Assembly (NCBI GenBank): GCA_003209375.1
Contig: QCRF01000002.1
Span: forward strand, 55,992 to 119,991
Origin: Prochlorococcus sp. AG-459-N19
GTDB lineage: Bacteria; Cyanobacteriota; Cyanobacteriia; PCC-6307; Cyanobiaceae
Length of the DNA: 64,000 bases
Direction: 5' to 3'
Position 1 is the stretch's first letter. Every line of letters begins with the position of its first letter. Below the pieces are notes generated by a model. That model saw only the letters and a list, made by a program, of their open reading frames with translations. It had not been told where the DNA came from and made no database searches. Both the position numbers and the translations under genes were made by a program. Positions 36,070 to 44,891 of this stretch are shown here, in pieces.

Positions 36070-37095
36070 ATGGTCAAAGTAAATTTTTCTAAATCGTCAA
36101 TATACAATTCTAAACCTATTATTATTGATGGTTTTTCAGGTAGTGGAAAAATACTAATATCAGAATTGTTAAAAGCTTTTAAGAATACAGAAATTTCAAC
36201 ATGGAATGTTTCATTTGACTATATGCCAATACTCTATAGCTTTGAAAAAATAGAGAAAGAGGCAGCCAAATCTACTTTGAGAACTATATTTGATCGAATA
36301 ACTTATTATATTTCAATTGGAAGGAATCTTAATTGGAGAATAAAGGACCTTTCATTTGCTTTTGATCACCCTAAGAAATTAAGTTATCTAAAAAAATTAT
36401 TCTTAAATGTTCCTAATGATGATTTTATAATTGAAAAAGTTGCCCCCAAAATGAAGTTACCTTTTATAGTCCATATGTCTACATTTAATAATTATTTACT
36501 AGAGGATACTTTTGGTGAAGATATTAGGATTTTTTATACCTTAAGAGACCCCTTATTTATATTAGAAACCTACAGCTCTTATTTACATAGAATTGAAACT
36601 GATCCAAGAGAATTCACTCCAAAATATAGTTTTAATGGATTAGATTTACCATGGTTTGCATATGACTGGGAAGAAGAATATCTTAGTATAAATCAAACAG
36701 AGAAAAGTATTACTTTAATAGAAAAATGTTTCGATCATTTATATAAGAAACTTGGAAGTAATATCAATGATAAAAAATATAAGGTAATTTTCTTTGAAGA
36801 TATTGTTTTAAAAACTGATGATAAATGTAAAGAAATAGCTGAATTTTTAAATTTAGGTTATAAAGATAGGATTATGAGCAAAATTAAAAAAAAGAATAAA
36901 TTACCTAGAAATAATATCAATGTTGTGGAAGGCTTTTGGAAAAGATATACTACTAATAATATTTCTAGAGATGGTGAAAATGAGGAAGACATACTGAAAA
37001 GGACGGAAGAGATGGTAAATAAGTTTTATTTTGAAAAATTGCATAACTTAAGAGATAGATATTTTTCTTTTAAAGAAAAGATTAATAAACAATAA
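36070..37095 (+). CDS. Sulfotransferase-family protein
   Basis: A 341-residue P-loop sulfotransferase. The 5'-phosphosulfate-binding loop is IIIDGFSGSGKILISEL near residues 16-32. The 3'-phosphate-binding region is IFYTLRDPLFILETYSSYL near residue 154, with the Arg-Asp-Pro and downstream Ser typical of PAPS-dependent enzymes. IFFEDIVLKTDDKCKEIAEFL matches the C-terminal family block. It is the last gene of the plus-strand run that starts at 28425, with 71 bases upstream. It may sulfate a sugar of the surface polymer. A kinase is less likely because the second motif is of sulfotransferase type. Confidence 0.75.
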   Translation: MVKVNFSKSSIYNSKPIIIDGFSGSGKILISELLKAFKNTEISTWNVSFDYMPILYSFEKIEKEAAKSTLRTIFDRITYYISIGRNLNWRIKDLSFAFDHPKKLSYLKKLFLNVPNDDFIIEKVAPKMKLPFIVHMSTFNNYLLEDTFGEDIRIFYTLRDPLFILETYSSYLHRIETDPREFTPKYSFNGLDLPWFAYDWEEEYLSINQTEKSITLIEKCFDHLYKKLGSNINDKKYKVIFFEDIVLKTDDKCKEIAEFLNLGYKDRIMSKIKKKNKLPRNNINVVEGFWKRYTTNNISRDGENEEDILKRTEEMVNKFYFEKLHNLRDRYFSFKEKINKQ

Positions 37096-37218
37096 AAAAT
37101 AATTCATTCATTTGATTTGCTTTTATTAGAAGATTAGATTCAAAAATTTGTTTTTTTAGATTTTTAAAAATTTATTTAAAAAAATAATCTAGGAATTAAT
37201 AATAATTTCAAAAAATAT

Positions 37219-38304
37219 TTAACATAATAACTTTTTAAAAAAATCTCTAATCCTTACATTACATAAACAATGTATTATTAAAGCATAAAAAATAAAAATT
37301 TGATTTATTTTACCATCAATTACTAATGCAACTACTGAGAAAAAAGCAGATAAACTCCAAATGATTTTTACAGTTTGCCTTTGATTTAAACCGCTATCCA
37401 ACAATCTGTGATGTAAGTGTGTTTTATCCGGATAAATAGGAACTTTCCCATTGATTATTCTTGTAAAAATAACATAAGCCATATCTACTATGGGTATAAA
37501 CATTATAAGGAAAACAACTCGAACATCAAAAGGAGTACTATTGTCAGTGGAGGAAATAAAACTTACTATAGACAAATTAAATCCTAAAAAATACGAACCT
37601 GAATCACCCATAATTATTTTTGCAGGATTATAGTTGAAAATTAGAAAAGCTAAAGCAGCACCGATAAGAGAAGCCAAAATACAACTTAAATATTGGATAT
37701 TATTTGAATATTCAATTATAAAGAACGCTACAGAAGCTATTATTAATAATCCTATTGCAAGACCATCAGCTCCATCCATCCAATTGATTGCATTTATAAT
37801 TCCTGCAATCCAAATTACTGTAATAAAAAAACTCATTATTAATGGAATTTGAACTTCATTCATACTTGATGAAATGAAGCTTAGATCTAGAGAGTTAATT
37901 CTTAGATTACTAAACCAAGCAATAGTCGCCACTAGAAATTGAAACCCCAATCTAAATTTTGGTGACAATTTAAATAGGTCATCACATAATCCTAAAAAAA
38001 ATATTGCTGTTCCTGTAAAAAGCATAACCCTTCCATAAGAACTTATATTCTCTAATGAAAACTGATCTAAATTACCTGTAAAAATAATTGACAAAAGGCC
38101 ACATAAAAAACCAATAAATATAGGAACACCTCCAAGTCTGACAATAGATTTAGTATGTAGCTTTCTATTATTAGGGATATCATTTATGTTATATTTCTCG
38201 CCAAAACCTTTTGCAATTGGTACTAGAATAAAGGTTATTAAGAAACTTGTAGCTCCAATTAATAAGATAAGAAATTGTAACTCTGTAAAAAAAATACTTT
38301 TCAA
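37219..38304 (-). CDS. Polyprenyl-phosphate HexNAc-1-phosphate transferase (WecA/TagO-like)
   Basis: A 361-residue integral membrane enzyme, about ten or eleven helices, that moves GlcNAc-1-P (or similar) onto undecaprenyl phosphate to prime glycan assembly. Motifs are NDIPNNRKLHTKSIVRLGG in the first cytoplasmic loop, LGLCDDLFKLSPK (the DDxxD region), NAINWMDGADGLAIG, KIIMGDSGSYFLGF and the C-terminal HLHHRLLDSGLNQRQT. The HxHHR pattern is characteristic of the WecA/TagO branch. It is the first of two such transferases in the window; the other at 46892 is a WbpL type. It stands alone between oppositely oriented genes. Confidence 0.9.
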   Translation of the reverse strand: MKSIFFTELQFLILLIGATSFLITFILVPIAKGFGEKYNINDIPNNRKLHTKSIVRLGGVPIFIGFLCGLLSIIFTGNLDQFSLENISSYGRVMLFTGTAIFFLGLCDDLFKLSPKFRLGFQFLVATIAWFSNLRINSLDLSFISSSMNEVQIPLIMSFFITVIWIAGIINAINWMDGADGLAIGLLIIASVAFFIIEYSNNIQYLSCILASLIGAALAFLIFNYNPAKIIMGDSGSYFLGFNLSIVSFISSTDNSTPFDVRVVFLIMFIPIVDMAYVIFTRIINGKVPIYPDKTHLHHRLLDSGLNQRQTVKIIWSLSAFFSVVALVIDGKINQIFIFYALIIHCLCNVRIRDFFKKLLC

Positions 38305-38618
38305 CCTTAGTTAACTTATCACTAGATTAATCATAAACTATTATCATGATATTTAAATATAAAAGAAAGTCATATGATTCAAAGCTCTATGATCTTCTAA
38401 TTTTCCTATAAAAATATTTTTTACTGTATTAAGTTGTTTATTAAATAAAAAGATATTTATAAATTAATAAAAATCTAAAATCAAATGACCCTTATTTTAT
38501 CTTATTGAAATCAAGTCTTATTTATTATTTTTAAATAAATATTTTGTAAAGTAGGTTTAAATTGTATTATTAAATTAATAAATTTTTTTGAATTAAAATT
38601 TGAAGTATATATTTCACT
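38305..38618. other. AT-rich divergent gap, no gene seen
   Basis: About 314 bases between the divergent priming transferase and manC. No open frame, repeat or terminator stands out. Both promoters presumably lie here, but with this base composition I cannot single out a reliable -10 box. Confidence 0.5.
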
Positions 38619-40055
38619 ATGAGTCCTGAACAAATATTACCTGTAATCTTATGTGGAGGCAGTGGCTCTAGATTATGGCCACTATCAAGAAAAAGTTTTC
38701 CCAAGCAATATCTTTCCATTAATTCAAAAAGTAATAAAACCTTACTGCAAAAAACGCAAGAAAGAATTATGAATCTTAAAAACATAAAGGATCCAATAAT
38801 TATTTGTAACGAGGAACATAGATTTATTGTTGCAGAACAAATGAGAGAGATAAATGTTAAACCCAACAAAATTTTACTTGAACCTTTTGGAAGAAATACG
38901 TGTCCTGCAATAACTTTAGCTGCTTTAAAGGCTGTAGAAAATAATAATGATCCAATAATCTTAATCCTTTCTTCTGATCATCATATAAGTAATAATCAAA
39001 ACTTTATTGATGCGATTAAAGTAGGAATTCAATATGCTATGAAAGATAGACTTGTGACTTTTGGAGTTATCCCTGATTATCCAGCCACTGGATATGGTTA
39101 TATAAAATCGCAAAAACCAACTAAAAAAGGGATAATTGAGGGATTCGATATTGAAGAGTTTATTGAGAAACCCAACACGAATAAAGCCATTGAATTGTTT
39201 TCTGACTCAAGATACTATTGGAATAGTGGTATTTTTCTATTCAGGGCTAGCACTCTTTTAAAAGAAATAAGTAAATTATCCCCAGGAATATTAGAAAATT
39301 GCAAAAAATCTATAAGTCAAGAACTTCTTGATTTGGATTTTCAAAGAATTAATAAAAAAAATTTTAAAAGTGTTCCAAACATATCTTTTGACGTAGCAAT
39401 AATGGAAAAAACCAATCTTGGCACGGTAATTCCTCTTGATTCAGGTTGGAGTGACATAGGTAATTGGAATTCAGTTTGGAAAGTTTCTGAAAAAGATAAA
39501 AATTCTAATTACACTAAAGGAAATATATTCCTAAAAGAATCCAAAAACTGTTATGTAGAAAGTGAAAATAAACTTATTTATGGTTTAGGCCTTTCAAATT
39601 TAATAATAGTTCATTCAAATGATGCAGTACTCGTAATTAATCAAAATAATGCCGAACAAGTAAAAGATATTGTGAAAGAACTTACAAATAATAATATTCC
39701 TGAAGGAGAAAATCACAAAAAAATATATAGACCATGGGGAAATTATATTTCTATAGCTGAAGATCCTAGATGGCAAATCAAACTCATAGTAGTTCATCCG
39801 GGACAAAGTCTTTCTTTGCAAAAACATCATCATCGTTCAGAACATTGGGTAGTTGTTAATGGAACTGCAAAAGTAGAAATTGATGATAAAGTGCTAATAC
39901 TTAGTGAGAATGAAAGTTCATATATCCCTCTTGGTTCTGTTCATAGACTTTCCAATCCTGGTCAAATACCATTAAAACTAGTAGAAGTACAAAGTGGTTC
40001 TTATCTTGGTGAAGACGATATTATAAGGTTGAAGGATGATTATGGAAGAATATAA
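38619..40055 (+). CDS. manC: Mannose-1-phosphate guanylyltransferase / mannose-6-phosphate isomerase
   Basis: A 478-residue two-domain type II enzyme that makes GDP-mannose. The N-terminal guanylyltransferase has ILCGGSGSRLWPLSRKSFPK near residues 9-28, LSSDHHI near residue 113, GYGYIK, EFIEKPN and IMEKT. The C-terminal cupin isomerase domain starts near residue 365, with YRPWGNY and GQSLSLQKHHHRSEHWVVV carrying the metal-binding histidines. GDP-mannose could feed mannosyl residues or 6-deoxy sugars, but no clear gmd/fcl pair is in the window. It is convergent with the gene at 40070. Confidence 0.95.
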   Translation: MSPEQILPVILCGGSGSRLWPLSRKSFPKQYLSINSKSNKTLLQKTQERIMNLKNIKDPIIICNEEHRFIVAEQMREINVKPNKILLEPFGRNTCPAITLAALKAVENNNDPIILILSSDHHISNNQNFIDAIKVGIQYAMKDRLVTFGVIPDYPATGYGYIKSQKPTKKGIIEGFDIEEFIEKPNTNKAIELFSDSRYYWNSGIFLFRASTLLKEISKLSPGILENCKKSISQELLDLDFQRINKKNFKSVPNISFDVAIMEKTNLGTVIPLDSGWSDIGNWNSVWKVSEKDKNSNYTKGNIFLKESKNCYVESENKLIYGLGLSNLIIVHSNDAVLVINQNNAEQVKDIVKELTNNNIPEGENHKKIYRPWGNYISIAEDPRWQIKLIVVHPGQSLSLQKHHHRSEHWVVVNGTAKVEIDDKVLILSENESSYIPLGSVHRLSNPGQIPLKLVEVQSGSYLGEDDIIRLKDDYGRI

Positions 40056-40069
40056 AAAATTTTAAATAT

Positions 40070-40870
40070 TTAATTTATTCTTTGCTTTTTATAAAAAAGC
40101 GAAGAAAATGAAGAGAATTTATTTTCGGTTTTAATTTGCCTTAAGTATACATCTTTCCTAAATTCCCAACGATTTGATGGATTTAGTTGGAACATTATTT
40201 GCTTAGAAGAAGATTCTAATTGTGGATTGCCCTCTTGATGCCAGCATAAATTTGGTAGGATGCCATATATTAATTCTCCCGAGCCTGTTACATATGTACA
40301 ATTAGTCGAATCAATTTCATATTCTTGATTTAGTTCAGTAGAATTTACAGATGAAACCTTAAGAGGGCCTGAATCTAAATCGACATTTAATGGTATGAAT
40401 ATCTTTAGCATATTTCTACTAAAAGCCTTATCATAATGTGCTTCTCTTATGATTTTAAATTGATTATTAGCTTCGCTTATATGGTTATTTTCATAAATTC
40501 TCAAATAATCTACTGAATAAACAAAACCAGTTTTTTTATATATTAGAGACTGAGTTTTCTCATCAAAAACTTTTTTTATAAGTTTGTTGACATCTTCTTT
40601 TTTTAAGCAATATATAGATAAAGCATCATCCATACGAATCTTTTTTGCTTTTTTAATAAAACTGTTAGCATTGAATTCTAGTTCAAACTTAAATACACCA
40701 AATGCACTAAATGAATCTTTAAATTTTTTATTTTTATAAAATATATCCTCTAAAAATCCTATTAGAGTACTATAGATTCTTGTTAATAAAGTAAATATAA
40801 TAAAGAAATTCTTATATTGACTTTTCTTCTTCTCATAAAAAAATTTAGAAATAATTTTATTAATTGCCAT
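40070..40870 (-). CDS. Probable 2-oxoglutarate/Fe(II) dioxygenase (PhyH-like)
   Basis: A 266-residue protein with an HxD motif in REAHYDKAFSR near residue 144 and a distal histidine in LCWHQEGNPQ near residue 209, embedded in beta-strand-like segments (MLKIFIPLNVDLDSGPLKV, SKQIMFQLNP). This spacing and order fit phytanoyl-CoA-hydroxylase-type 2-oxoglutarate oxygenases. It could hydroxylate a sugar or lipid part of the envelope. The N-terminal 60 residues are basic and aromatic without homology that I can see. It is convergent with manC, 14 bases between stops. The call rests on motif spacing and is moderate. Confidence 0.55.
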   Translation of the reverse strand: MAINKIISKFFYEKKKSQYKNFFIIFTLLTRIYSTLIGFLEDIFYKNKKFKDSFSAFGVFKFELEFNANSFIKKAKKIRMDDALSIYCLKKEDVNKLIKKVFDEKTQSLIYKKTGFVYSVDYLRIYENNHISEANNQFKIIREAHYDKAFSRNMLKIFIPLNVDLDSGPLKVSSVNSTELNQEYEIDSTNCTYVTGSGELIYGILPNLCWHQEGNPQLESSSKQIMFQLNPSNRWEFRKDVYLRQIKTENKFSSFSSLFYKKQRIN

Positions 40871-41161
40871 AATTTATTATTAATTTTAAAAATCTTTAAT
40901 CTTATATATTATATTTATTAAGGCAGAAACTTAATGTCTTTATTTTGGAATTTTAAATATTAAGTTAAGTTTTTAAATTCCAGAATTTCTAAGAATTAAA
41001 TTTATAAATTTGTAATTTTTAGATAAATCATAAAGAAATTGAGTTTATTCATACTTTTAAATTTTAATTTTTATACATTAATCTTAATTTATGGATAATA
41101 TCAAATTTATTTATTTTGATTAGTATTTAGTCTAAAATAGATAAAGATCGAATTTAATTTT

Positions 41162-42085
41162 TTGAGAAATTTAGTTACTGGAGGGGCAGGATTCCTTGGT
41201 TCTCATTTAATTGATCGTCTTATGAAAACTGATCAAGAAGTTATTTGTCTAGATAATTATTTTACTGGCAAGAAAATAAATGTAAGACATTGGATAGGTA
41301 ATAAGAATTTCGAATTAATTAGACATGATGTCACCAATCCTATTCAGCTAGAAATTGATAGGATTTGGCATCTTGCCTGTCCGGCATCTCCCATACATTA
41401 TCAAAGTAATCCAATTAAAACTTCAAAAACTAGTTTCTTAGGTACATACAATATGCTTGGGCTAGCTAGAAGAGTTGGTGCAAGAATATTATTAGCAAGT
41501 ACCAGTGAAGTATATGGAGATCCTGAAATACATCCTCAACATGAAGAATACAAAGGGTCTGTCAATCCTATAGGAATAAGAAGTTGCTACGACGAAGGTA
41601 AAAGAATAGCTGAATCCCTATGTTTTGATTATCAAAGAATGCATAATACAGAAATTAGAGTAGCTAGAATTTTTAATACATATGGTCCAAGAATGGTCCC
41701 AGATGATGGAAGAGTTGTAAGCAATTTTATTATACAAGCATTATCTAATAGCCCAATTACTATATATGGAGATGGATCTCAGACACGATCTTTTTGCTAT
41801 GTAGATGATTTAATAGACGGTCTTATATCATTAATGAATTCATCAGAATGCGGGCCTATAAATATTGGTAATCCAAATGAATTTACTATAAAAGAATTAG
41901 CTGATATCGTAATTCATAAATTAGATTCAAAATCTAAATTAACTCATTTACCTCTTCCTCAAGATGACCCTTCACAGAGAAAACCATTTATTAAAAAAGC
42001 TAAAACCAAATTAAATTGGCATCCAAAAATTGATCTGGACACAGGGCTTGAAAAAACTATAAAATTTTTCAAAGAAACGATATAA
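41162..42085 (+). CDS. uxs: UDP-glucuronate decarboxylase (UDP-xylose synthase)
   Basis: A 307-residue extended SDR that converts UDP-glucuronate to UDP-xylose. It opens [19 protein letters not shown]. The signature [14 protein letters not shown] near residue 75, [14 protein letters not shown] near residue 117, the catalytic YDEGK at about 143-147 and [10 protein letters not shown] follow. All match Uxs closely. The start is TTG. The next gene, ugd, 50 bases downstream on the same strand, makes its substrate, so the two form a UDP-xylose unit. A 291-base AT-rich gap upstream probably holds the promoter. Confidence 0.92.
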   Translation: MRNLVTGGAGFLGSHLIDRLMKTDQEVICLDNYFTGKKINVRHWIGNKNFELIRHDVTNPIQLEIDRIWHLACPASPIHYQSNPIKTSKTSFLGTYNMLGLARRVGARILLASTSEVYGDPEIHPQHEEYKGSVNPIGIRSCYDEGKRIAESLCFDYQRMHNTEIRVARIFNTYGPRMVPDDGRVVSNFIIQALSNSPITIYGDGSQTRSFCYVDDLIDGLISLMNSSECGPINIGNPNEFTIKELADIVIHKLDSKSKLTHLPLPQDDPSQRKPFIKKAKTKLNWHPKIDLDTGLEKTIKFFKETI

Positions 42086-42135
42086 ATGAGAAGATTTATT
42101 TATGTTAATCTTTTAATATTTACGAGTTAACTGTA

Positions 42136-43563
42136 ATGCAAATAAAAAAAATATGTTGTATTGGCGCTGGTTATGTTGGCGGTCCTACAATGGCTGTCAT
42201 TGCTGATAAATGTCCTTCTATTCACGTTGATGTAGTTGATATTAATAAAAAAAGAATTCAAAAATGGAACAGTCCCAACTTAGAAGAATTACCTGTATAC
42301 GAGCCTGGTCTTAAAGAAATAATCAAAAGATGTAGAAATAAAAATTTAAAATTCTCGACATCTATTAAAGAAAAAATAAGCAAAGCAGATATGATCTTCA
42401 TATCTGTTAATACACCCACAAAAAAGAAAGGATTTGGAGCTGGTAAAGCTAGCGACTTGAAATGGGTAGAAGCTTGTGCAAGGCAAGTAGCTCTTTATGC
42501 ATCAGGTCATACAATAGTAGTAGAGAAGAGTACTTTGCCTGTAAGAACTGCCGGAGTAATAAAGGAAATTTTAAATGAATGTGAAGTATCGCCAAGAAAA
42601 TCTCATTCGAATAAAACATTTGATGTATTATCTAATCCAGAATTTCTTGCAGAGGGATCTGCAATTAATGATTTAATCACTCCTGATAGGGTTCTTATTG
42701 GAGGAGACACACAAATTGCAATTGAGACCTTAGCTAAAATTTATCAAAACTGGGTCCCTAATGAGAAAATATTGAGAACAAATCTTTGGAGTAGTGAATT
42801 AGCTAAATTAACCTCTAATGCTTTTTTAGCACAAAGGATTAGCTCTATTAATTCAATAAGTGCTATTTGCGAGCAAACTGGAGCTGATATAAGAGAAGTT
42901 TCTAAAGCAATAGGTTCTGATAGCAGAATTGGTTCAAAATTTTTAAATTCTGGACCAGGATTTGGTGGAAGTTGTTTTAAAAAAGATATCCTTAATATTG
43001 TTTATTTATCTGAATATTTTGGATTACCTGAAGTCGCATCATTTTGGGAAAGTGTTGTTCAATTAAATAATTGGCAACAACATAGAATTTCAAAATTAAT
43101 TGTAAGAAAACTTTTTGGAACATTATCAAATAAAAAAATTGTTATTTTAGGCTTTGCATTCAAGGCGAATACAAATGATACTAGGGAGTCTCCAGCAATT
43201 AATATATGTAAAGATCTTTTAGAGGAAGGCGCATCACTTGTAATTCATGATCCAAAGGTTTGCAGTGAACAAATAAATTTTGATCTTAAATTTGAATCTA
43301 CAAATAATTTTGAGGAACAACAAAATAAGACATTGATTGAAGAAGGTAATTGGATTAAAGAAAATGATTTATCAGATTCATTCAAAGATGCTGATGCTGC
43401 CGTTTTTTTAACTGAATGGAGTGAATATAAGAACATTAACTGGGACGATGTTTATGAAAAGATGAGAAAACCTTCTTGGATTTTTGATGCCAGATCAATA
43501 ACCAATCCTATGGAAGTCAGGAATGCTGGATTAAATTTATGGCGCATTGGCGATGGTCTATAA
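42136..43563 (+). CDS. ugd: UDP-glucose 6-dehydrogenase
   Basis: A 475-residue dehydrogenase that oxidises UDP-glucose to UDP-glucuronate using NAD. The N-terminal Rossmann domain has CCIGAGYVGGPTMAVIA and the eukaryote-like VDINKKRIQKWN. The substrate domain has SNPEFLAEGSA near residue 171, and the catalytic cysteine is in GPGFGGSCFKKDI near residue 272-284. The C-terminal domain includes GFAFKANTNDTRESPAI. Length and insertions match the UGDH type found in eukaryotes and many cyanobacteria. It is paired with uxs. Confidence 0.95.
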   Translation: MQIKKICCIGAGYVGGPTMAVIADKCPSIHVDVVDINKKRIQKWNSPNLEELPVYEPGLKEIIKRCRNKNLKFSTSIKEKISKADMIFISVNTPTKKKGFGAGKASDLKWVEACARQVALYASGHTIVVEKSTLPVRTAGVIKEILNECEVSPRKSHSNKTFDVLSNPEFLAEGSAINDLITPDRVLIGGDTQIAIETLAKIYQNWVPNEKILRTNLWSSELAKLTSNAFLAQRISSINSISAICEQTGADIREVSKAIGSDSRIGSKFLNSGPGFGGSCFKKDILNIVYLSEYFGLPEVASFWESVVQLNNWQQHRISKLIVRKLFGTLSNKKIVILGFAFKANTNDTRESPAINICKDLLEEGASLVIHDPKVCSEQINFDLKFESTNNFEEQQNKTLIEEGNWIKENDLSDSFKDADAAVFLTEWSEYKNINWDDVYEKMRKPSWIFDARSITNPMEVRNAGLNLWRIGDGL

Positions 43564-43591
43564 GCATCTTATCTATAAATAACTCAGATAA

Positions 43592-44794
43592 TTAACCAAA
43601 CTGTTTTACAAATTTATCTATAGTAGAGTGCAATCTTTCGAACATATTATCTGTCATTCCATGATGCAATGGCAATAGTACTCCATTTTTCATGATTAAG
43701 TCAGCATTTGAGAGACCTCTATGAGTAATTTTTTTTTGTATGTTTCTACACATTGGCTGTCTTAGAATATTTCCAGTAAATACTACCCTTGTTTGAATAT
43801 CTCTTTCTTCTAGATAAATTTGAAATTGCTTTCTGTTAAAAGAAATATTTTCTCTTAATAAAATTGGGAAAGCCAACCAAGCTGTAGAAACACCTGGTAA
43901 AACCTTAGGAATCTTAAAATAATTACTATATTTATTAAAGAAATTACACTGCAGTAAAAAATTATCTTGTCTTTTTTTAATGTTATTTCTTAGATTTTTA
44001 AGTTGTACTAAACCAAATGCAGCACCAATTTCGCTACCTTCAAGATTATACCCAATCTCCTCAAAAACAAATTTTGCATCATATTCAATTCCATCAAGAT
44101 CTATATTAAATCTATTTTCTACTGCTTCACTATTCTCATCGAATAATGATGAACTTCTACCCCAAGATCTTAATAACTTAGCTTTCTTAAATACTTCATT
44201 ATCATTTAGAGCAAGTGCTCCGCCATTACCAGCACAGTTAATTATGTGAGAACCATAAAAACTTGTTATTGACATATCAGAGAACTTACCACTTGGGATG
44301 TTATTTTCCAAAGTAGCCCCCAAAGTATCGGCGGAATCTTCAATTACTTTTAATTCATATTTATTTGCAATCCTCCTTATTTTTGCCCAATCGCATAAAT
44401 TCCCCAATAAATTTGGAGCTAAGATTGCTACGGTTTTATCAGTAATCAATTCTTCTATTTGATCAACGTCAATACAATATGTTTGAAGATCTACATCGGT
44501 AAATACAGGGATTAATTTATTCTTAAGGAGGCATCCCACAGTAGTAGAAAAAGTCAGAGCTGGAGTGATTACTTCTGATCCCGGTCTAAAATTATATGAT
44601 TCTATACCAAGATATAGAGCTGAAGAACCTGAATTTACATATAAACAGTATTTTTTTTCAAATATTTTAGCAATCTTATCTTCAAATAATCTTGAATTCT
44701 TTCCCATCTGGGTTGATTCATTTAAACAATCAATTACTGCATTGATTTCACTTTGACCATATACTGTTTTTGCATAAGAAATTTTTTCTGACAT
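43592..44794 (-). CDS. DegT-family PMP-dependent dehydratase, E1/RfbH-like, with His at the PLP-lysine site
   Basis: A 400-residue DegT/DnrJ/EryC1 protein. LYVNSGSSALYLGIESY, PALTFSTTVGCLLKN and LKVIEDSADTLGA match the fold. In the cofactor loop SFYGSHIINCAGNGG the Schiff-base Lys is replaced by His (residue 183), as in E1 (RfbH/AscC) and ColD, which deoxygenate C3 of 4-keto-6-deoxyhexoses. The downstream layout (LRSWGR, then an insertion, then EIGYNLEG) follows E1, but the cysteines that hold the E1 [2Fe-2S] cluster are absent (about residues 207-228). No E3 reductase gene is nearby. It could work in a ColD-like redox-neutral way on the CDP-4-keto-6-deoxyglucose made by the rfbF/rfbG products of the same run. 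Confidence 0.8.
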   Translation of the reverse strand: MSEKISYAKTVYGQSEINAVIDCLNESTQMGKNSRLFEDKIAKIFEKKYCLYVNSGSSALYLGIESYNFRPGSEVITPALTFSTTVGCLLKNKLIPVFTDVDLQTYCIDVDQIEELITDKTVAILAPNLLGNLCDWAKIRRIANKYELKVIEDSADTLGATLENNIPSGKFSDMSITSFYGSHIINCAGNGGALALNDNEVFKKAKLLRSWGRSSSLFDENSEAVENRFNIDLDGIEYDAKFVFEEIGYNLEGSEIGAAFGLVQLKNLRNNIKKRQDNFLLQCNFFNKYSNYFKIPKVLPGVSTAWLAFPILLRENISFNRKQFQIYLEERDIQTRVVFTGNILRQPMCRNIQKKITHRGLSNADLIMKNGVLLPLHHGMTDNMFERLHSTIDKFVKQFG

Positions 44795-44891
44795 AAATTT
44801 TACCTTCTTTAAGGATTTTACATTTAATAATTAAAATTTAGGAAAAATAAATAAATAAAAAATAATTTCTTCAAAAAAAAATTAAAGTAAA

